From: Dryas octopetala
Taxonomy: Eukaryota; Streptophyta; Magnoliopsida; Rosales; Rosaceae
Reading direction: 5' to 3'
Assembly: GCA_963921425.1 (NCBI GenBank)
Contig: OY992839.1
Span: 15,603,409-15,667,408 of the forward strand
Length of the DNA stretch: 64,000 nt
In this document: positions 59,216 through 64,000 of the stretch, piece after piece
How positions within the stretch are numbered: position 1 is the first letter of the stretch
How the letters are laid out: each line of letters starts with the position of its first letter
Notes under the pieces: model-generated
Databases searched by the model: none
The model's input: only the letters and a program-made list of their open reading frames with translations
What the model was told of the DNA's origin: nothing
Program-made: the position numbers and the translations under genes

Positions 59216-60642
59216 CTCTAAAATAAAAACTAAAAATAATTTTTAAAATTTCACTTTTAATTTTATGTATTCTTCCTTCCTTTTTGTTAATTTTAAGTAG
59301 AAGTCGTCCCTCAAAATTCTTTCCTCCAATTAACTAAAAAGAAAACAGTAAAAGAAAAAGAACTATATTATTCTCTAAAAATAAAATGGGAAGGTTGAAT
59401 ATTGTGGAGTGGGTACGATGGAAATGGCAGATAGAAGAGGGTTAAGGTCAAAGGACAAAACTCGATCTAAAAAGTAATGCATGCATGTATAGACCTAGAT
59501 CTTGGATACAAGCTGGCAAAATAGAAAAGTTCTTATGATATTCTGTTCTTTTAACTTTGGAAGGACTATGCGGCCGAAAAGAAAAAAGGACTAACAATAG
59601 TTTGCAAGACTTCAATTCAAAGATACCAATTCATAAAATCCATTGCATATATCCATCTAAACATACTAATTAGTTATTTGAGTGTTTCTAGATACATCAC
59701 TCAACTTCGCACCATCAAGTTCAGTGGCTTTGGTGGTCCAAATTCCGTACACCCTACCGTACCTTATTTTTGGAAAGAGTAATTCATTGTCTTAATAAAA
59801 ATATGCATCACGCTTCTTACCAATTAAATAAATAAAATAAAAAATGGAACGATATGTCATATGTGAATGAAAAGAAAATTCTAGCTTACTCCCTCATATA
59901 ACACTTTGAGATCTTTTTTAATATAAAATACAGGTCCGTTGACTTTAGGTATCAAATTACAATATTTTTTATTTTAACAACTAAAACACTTATATCATTT
60001 CACTTTAAAAATTAAATTTCAGTTTATATACCAATTTTTAAAAACATGATTATATCGAGCTGGACTGTTTAACAATCATAATTTTTTATTGATTTGTTGT
60101 TTTTTCAATATTTGCAAGGCTTAAACTTTAATATTTAGTATTTGGGTTATAAGACTTCATCCCCTAAGCCTAAATAAAAAACATTAAACTCTTATAAATT
60201 TTGAATTTTTATGAATATGAAACAGTCACAACTGTAACTATTCGACAATCACAACTGTATATCAAACTAATTACAACTGTATATCAAACTAATTTGTGAC
60301 CTAATCCAAAATGTTTTGCTCTAGGTTAGTACCTAAATTTAAAAAAAATTAGTATCTTTCTGCTTTTCTGAAAAACTATTGATATTTGGTATTTAATCCA
60401 AATTTTCTATATGTTTAATTTCTATTTTTCTTTTAATTCACGCCGATCGATGTTATTTTAGAGTTTTACATTGTTAGATTGTAATGTGACATGATAATGT
60501 AATTTATGTGTGCTTATTAAGTTATTATGTATTTATATTGATATTTATTGTTTTTAAAATAACTTCTTAACAAACAAAAAAGTGTCACAATCTCGTCTTT
60601 TGAATCAATAGAATGCTCATACACTTAAGAGAAAATTATGCC
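59216..60642. other. AT-rich intergenic sequence, nothing recognised
   Basis: No supported gene and no terminal repeats. Confidence 0.4.
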
Positions 60643-60930
60643 TTTGGTGCATTTATTATTCCATAAATTTCGTTTTAGTTTACAAATTTTTTTAAATTTT
60701 ATATTAATCCATGAATTGTCTGATGTATTTCATTTTAGTTTAAAATAGATAATTTAGTTCTTCAAAGTTAATTCATTAGTACAAAACTGAGGGGTAAAAT
60801 TGTTTGATTTTGCTCAATTTGGACTAGAATAGAATACTTCAAATAATTTATGGACCAATATAAAACTTAAATTTTATGAACCAAAACAAAATTTATAGAG
60901 TAATAAGTGGACCAAAAGCATAGTTTACGC
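60643..60930. mobile_element. Fold-back MITE with ~100-bp inverted repeats
   Basis: The left arm begins ATGCCTTTGGTGCATTTATT. The right arm, read in reverse, begins ATGCTTTTGGTCCACTTATT, and the match continues for about 100 bases with mismatches. No clear TSD. No coding capacity. Confidence 0.6.
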
Positions 60931-61775
60931 TCTATTTAATAACCAGGACAAGAAGGGAATGAAAAACGATTCATAGTATGTGCTTTGTGTGATGTGACAA
61001 GTAGCCTTTTGTAGGCTGTAGATCGATTGCTATGAAAAGGCAATGTGAACTGCATAGCACTTTATGCAGAAGAATCTTCAAACCTTCATAATGAAGTTAT
61101 GAATGAACTTACGATTAGAAGATCACTACTTTTATCACATTACAAAAAAGTTTACTTATAAAGTCCTACTGATAAAATTTATTCATAAAAAAATGTTAAA
61201 ATATTTTATTTATTTAAATTTAAATTTAATTTATATTCATTGTTATTTATCGATCATATTATATACCGGTCATGTTTTTAATATAGGTAGAATTCACATC
61301 TACTAAATAGATATAATGTTTATTAGATAAATAATATATAATTTATATTAAAATGATACAAATAATCTTATTGTATGATTTTTATTAATCGGAAATAATA
61401 CTATCTATTTAAAGACTAAATCGATAATAGAAGAGTTACTTAATTTGAATTTCTAATAAATTACAAGCCGTACTACTAGTGGCCAGTGCGTCCCACACAT
61501 AAAGGATCCAAATTCTATTCTCAGGATTAATCCACTTATAATGTTTATAATAATGTCATTAGACACGACTTTCATGCATCATCAGCCGCTAAATAAATGC
61601 AACAATTAATTTGTTCATAAGACCAGGCTACATAACTTAGTGGGATTCCTTTCCCCCCCTGACTATTTCTCTAAATAGGACATTTTGGAATCTAGATGAC
61701 CTAGCTACTTGGCCTTATAATATTATGTGATCAATAGGAGAAATTGTGACACAAAATAAATATATTTGATAATAT
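60931..61775. other. AT-rich intergenic sequence, nothing recognised
   Basis: No supported gene. The ORF at 61103-61306 is an AT-rich, low-complexity reading frame. Confidence 0.4.
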
Positions 61776-64000
61776 TGTAATAACCTGAATTTTCGGCTTA
61801 TGGTAATTTTGTTAATTTAGTTTTTTAATTTTGTTCTTAAGATTTGTTTAAAGGAATTAGAAAATTTCCTTAACTTTGTTTTAATTAACTAACTTAGACC
61901 TTTGATTGCGGTTTTAGAGTTTAGTTGTGTGGAAGTGAGTTTTAGAAAGGAAAATCCAAGAGTTTGGTGATTATTATGTCCATTTTCATTTTTCGAAATT
62001 AAATTATGAAATGAGGATTTTTCATAATTTTATGGAAGAGATTTGACTATTTTGAGGTCATAAAAAATTAATACTCAGTGAGACGAGTCCGTAGGATTTT
62101 TCGGAGAATTATTTGAAGTCCCGAGTTATTTTTGGTGAATTTCCGAAGTTTGTAGAAATTGGAAAATAGGAAGAGAAAAGATACTGATTGGGCAAACAGC
62201 CGCCCACGTGGTGCGCTGCCATTCACCCAGCCAAGCTTTCGCGTCGCCCAAGCTGGCACATCGCCCAGTGGGCGCTGACCTAGCATGCACACAAAAGGCT
62301 GATGTGTGTCGCATTACACTGAATCATGCCTCTTTTAATCTCAGCCGCACAACATCATTAAAGATGTTTTAATCCTGGCCGTTGATTCCTTTAGAGATCC
62401 GATTACAATTGGATAGGTCGCTTTGACCCGCGTATTGACCCATTGAACCATGACCCTTTTACCCGCCGGTTTCACTCGTATTGTCTCACAAAAAACTCGG
62501 ATGTATTCGTGATCTGTTTTCCCTTCCCAAACCCGGTTCGGTTTCTTCACTTGTGTTAGTGTGTTTTAGGTGTTTTTGTTTCACGTTGAAAACTTACAAC
62601 TTCTTCCCACCCTCTTGTGTCTATAAATAAAGACCCTTGTACCTCATTTTCACTTGCACCACCAAATAGAGTTTGAGAGATATATCTTTACTCTAACTTT
62701 GGTTTCTCTTTCTCTCTCTAAAAAGATTATTATTCTTTCTATTCTGGAGCAAGCTCATATTTTTTAGAAAATCTCTCCTAGTAAAATATTTTGAAGTCTT
62801 CTCTTGGAGGAGAAGTCTCAAGCTTGGAGAGCTTAGTTTGGAGTCTAGCTAAGGAGATCTACAACCGAGTAAGTGTTCTAACTTTTCTTATTTATTTTCT
62901 TAGGCTATTAATTTTAAGTTTACATGCTTAGATTAAGTAAGTAGAATTTATTTATTAATTAAGCATGCCTAGTTTTATTTTGAAGATCTAATTTCTTAAT
63001 TAAACATCAATAACATGTTAAGTTTAGCAAGTTTCAATTGTAGAGATTAAGTTAAATTTAAACTATTATTCGAGCTTAATTAATTAGTGGTTTATTTTGG
63101 AGAAATACTAATTAATTAAGATACTTAGATAGTACTTATGTTTGATTTATTCTAACCTAAATTAAATTATGGAATCCCCTTGAGTTAAAACAATTAGTCA
63201 AGTTATTTGACTTTAATATAAAACTTGAAACTTATAAATACCTAAAAAGTAAAGTTTGTCCACTTAGGTCTAGATTTTCTTAAGAACGTGTGACCCAAGA
63301 GGAATGGTCATTATGAAATTTTGTTGAACTTAACTATTGACTAAGTTGTTGTATGTCAGACACTAAGAACACCAATTACCGAAAGATTTCTTTGTAACAT
63401 GACAAGAAGGAGGATGAACTCGAGACAGATGGGGACGCATAGACAAGAAGAGCATTGGATTCTAGGTAGGGGAATTTATCCTACATTATTGACTATGTAC
63501 TTTGTGTGTGTGCATGATTTTAAATTATTATAACATGTTAATTTCTATGTTTATTATGATTGGTTTGAGAGTAAAGGTAGCATTACTTGTGACCTTGGGT
63601 TCAAGTCCCTAAACCTTCTAGAAGTATTCTAAGTTGTGAAGGGCCTAACCAAGACATTACATTGCTACGTGTGCCAGTGCGAAGCATAAGCTCATAACTT
63701 TTAAGTGGCAGGTGGTATGGTTATTTTATTGAGAATTCCTACCTCTGTTGACCATGACACTCTCACTATGGTAGCTATTTCTTTGATTATAGCTGGCTTT
63801 AGTTGCACCTAATGTGTATCGACCATCAGGTATGAATGATTTGTTATGGATTTGAATGTTAATAATATTGCTGTACAGCCGAGTCTTAAATGTTTTGAAA
63901 AAATTTCAAAGGAAAGGTTTGAAGAACTTATTTTGATGATTTAAAGGTCCGATATAAAATGATTTCCACTATGTTTTTCTCTAGAGAAGAATTTATAGGT
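61776..64000 (+). mobile_element. Large LTR-like element, running off the window
   Basis: It begins TGTAATAACCTGAATTTTCGG, similar to starts of large plant LTRs (TGTAACACCCCGAATTT-type). A TATAAATA box lies at 62622-62629, with a CT-rich leader after it, as in the oppositely oriented element at 3708-6300. The 62050-62150 module recurs in the Mutator-like element at 8061-8140. I see no gag or pol here. The right end is outside the window. Confidence 0.45.

Overview
This window is a stretch of plant nuclear genome, almost certainly from a dicot (eudicot). It is AT-rich, with GT-AG introns, long CT/GA microsatellites, plant LTR retrotransposons primed by initiator tRNA-Met, and plant-specific gene families (ERF transcription factor, PMEI-type invertase inhibitor, ALD1/AGD2 aminotransferase). 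I cannot name the species from sequence alone. No bacterial-style operon, CRISPR array, rRNA gene or functional tRNA gene was seen.

Only four host loci are supported. At the left edge are three exons of an ALD1-like LL-diaminopimelate aminotransferase family gene (1-704), cut by the window edge and lacking its 3' exons. Two tandemly duplicated secreted invertase/pectin-methylesterase-inhibitor genes of 173 codons lie at 19445-19966 and 29177-29698. A two-exon minus-strand ERF transcription factor of the ABR1/ERF110 type lies at 53153-51238. No other stretch gave a recognisable host gene.

The rest is a layered transposon landscape, and many elements can be bounded to the base by target-site duplications (TSDs). 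These include a SINE (1537-1647); a Mutator-like MITE that carries a piece of an LTR family (7689-8335); a hAT-type element (10776-12526); a deleted LTR element with gag remnants (12898-14842); a TIR element with a 120-bp hairpin (21446-22503); Copia element A, inserted in the promoter of the second inhibitor gene (23426-28823); and Copia element B with an intact 1452-codon polyprotein and non-canonical LTR ends (31107-35998). Copia B and a second hAT-type element (36541-38205) both sit inside a dead hAT transposon (about 30696-38536). Further right are a TRIM (38688-39046), a CACTA relic with two broken transposase-type genes (about 40255-43991), two fold-back elements (44573-44948, 47937-48332), a probable solo LTR (58162-59210) and a large LTR-like element running off the right edge (from 61776).

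The window tests itself in places. Two insertions (Copia A and the 44573 fold-back element) have an uninserted sister copy elsewhere in the window, which confirms their TSDs. Both Copia elements have LTR pairs that look identical by eye, so they inserted recently. Yet Copia A carries two nonsense codons, and the CACTA genes carry three plus a lost splice donor. I found no clear case for a previously undescribed biological system. The most interesting points are nested insertion, in-frame nonsense patterns, the hairpin, and the diverged promoters of the duplicated inhibitor genes.
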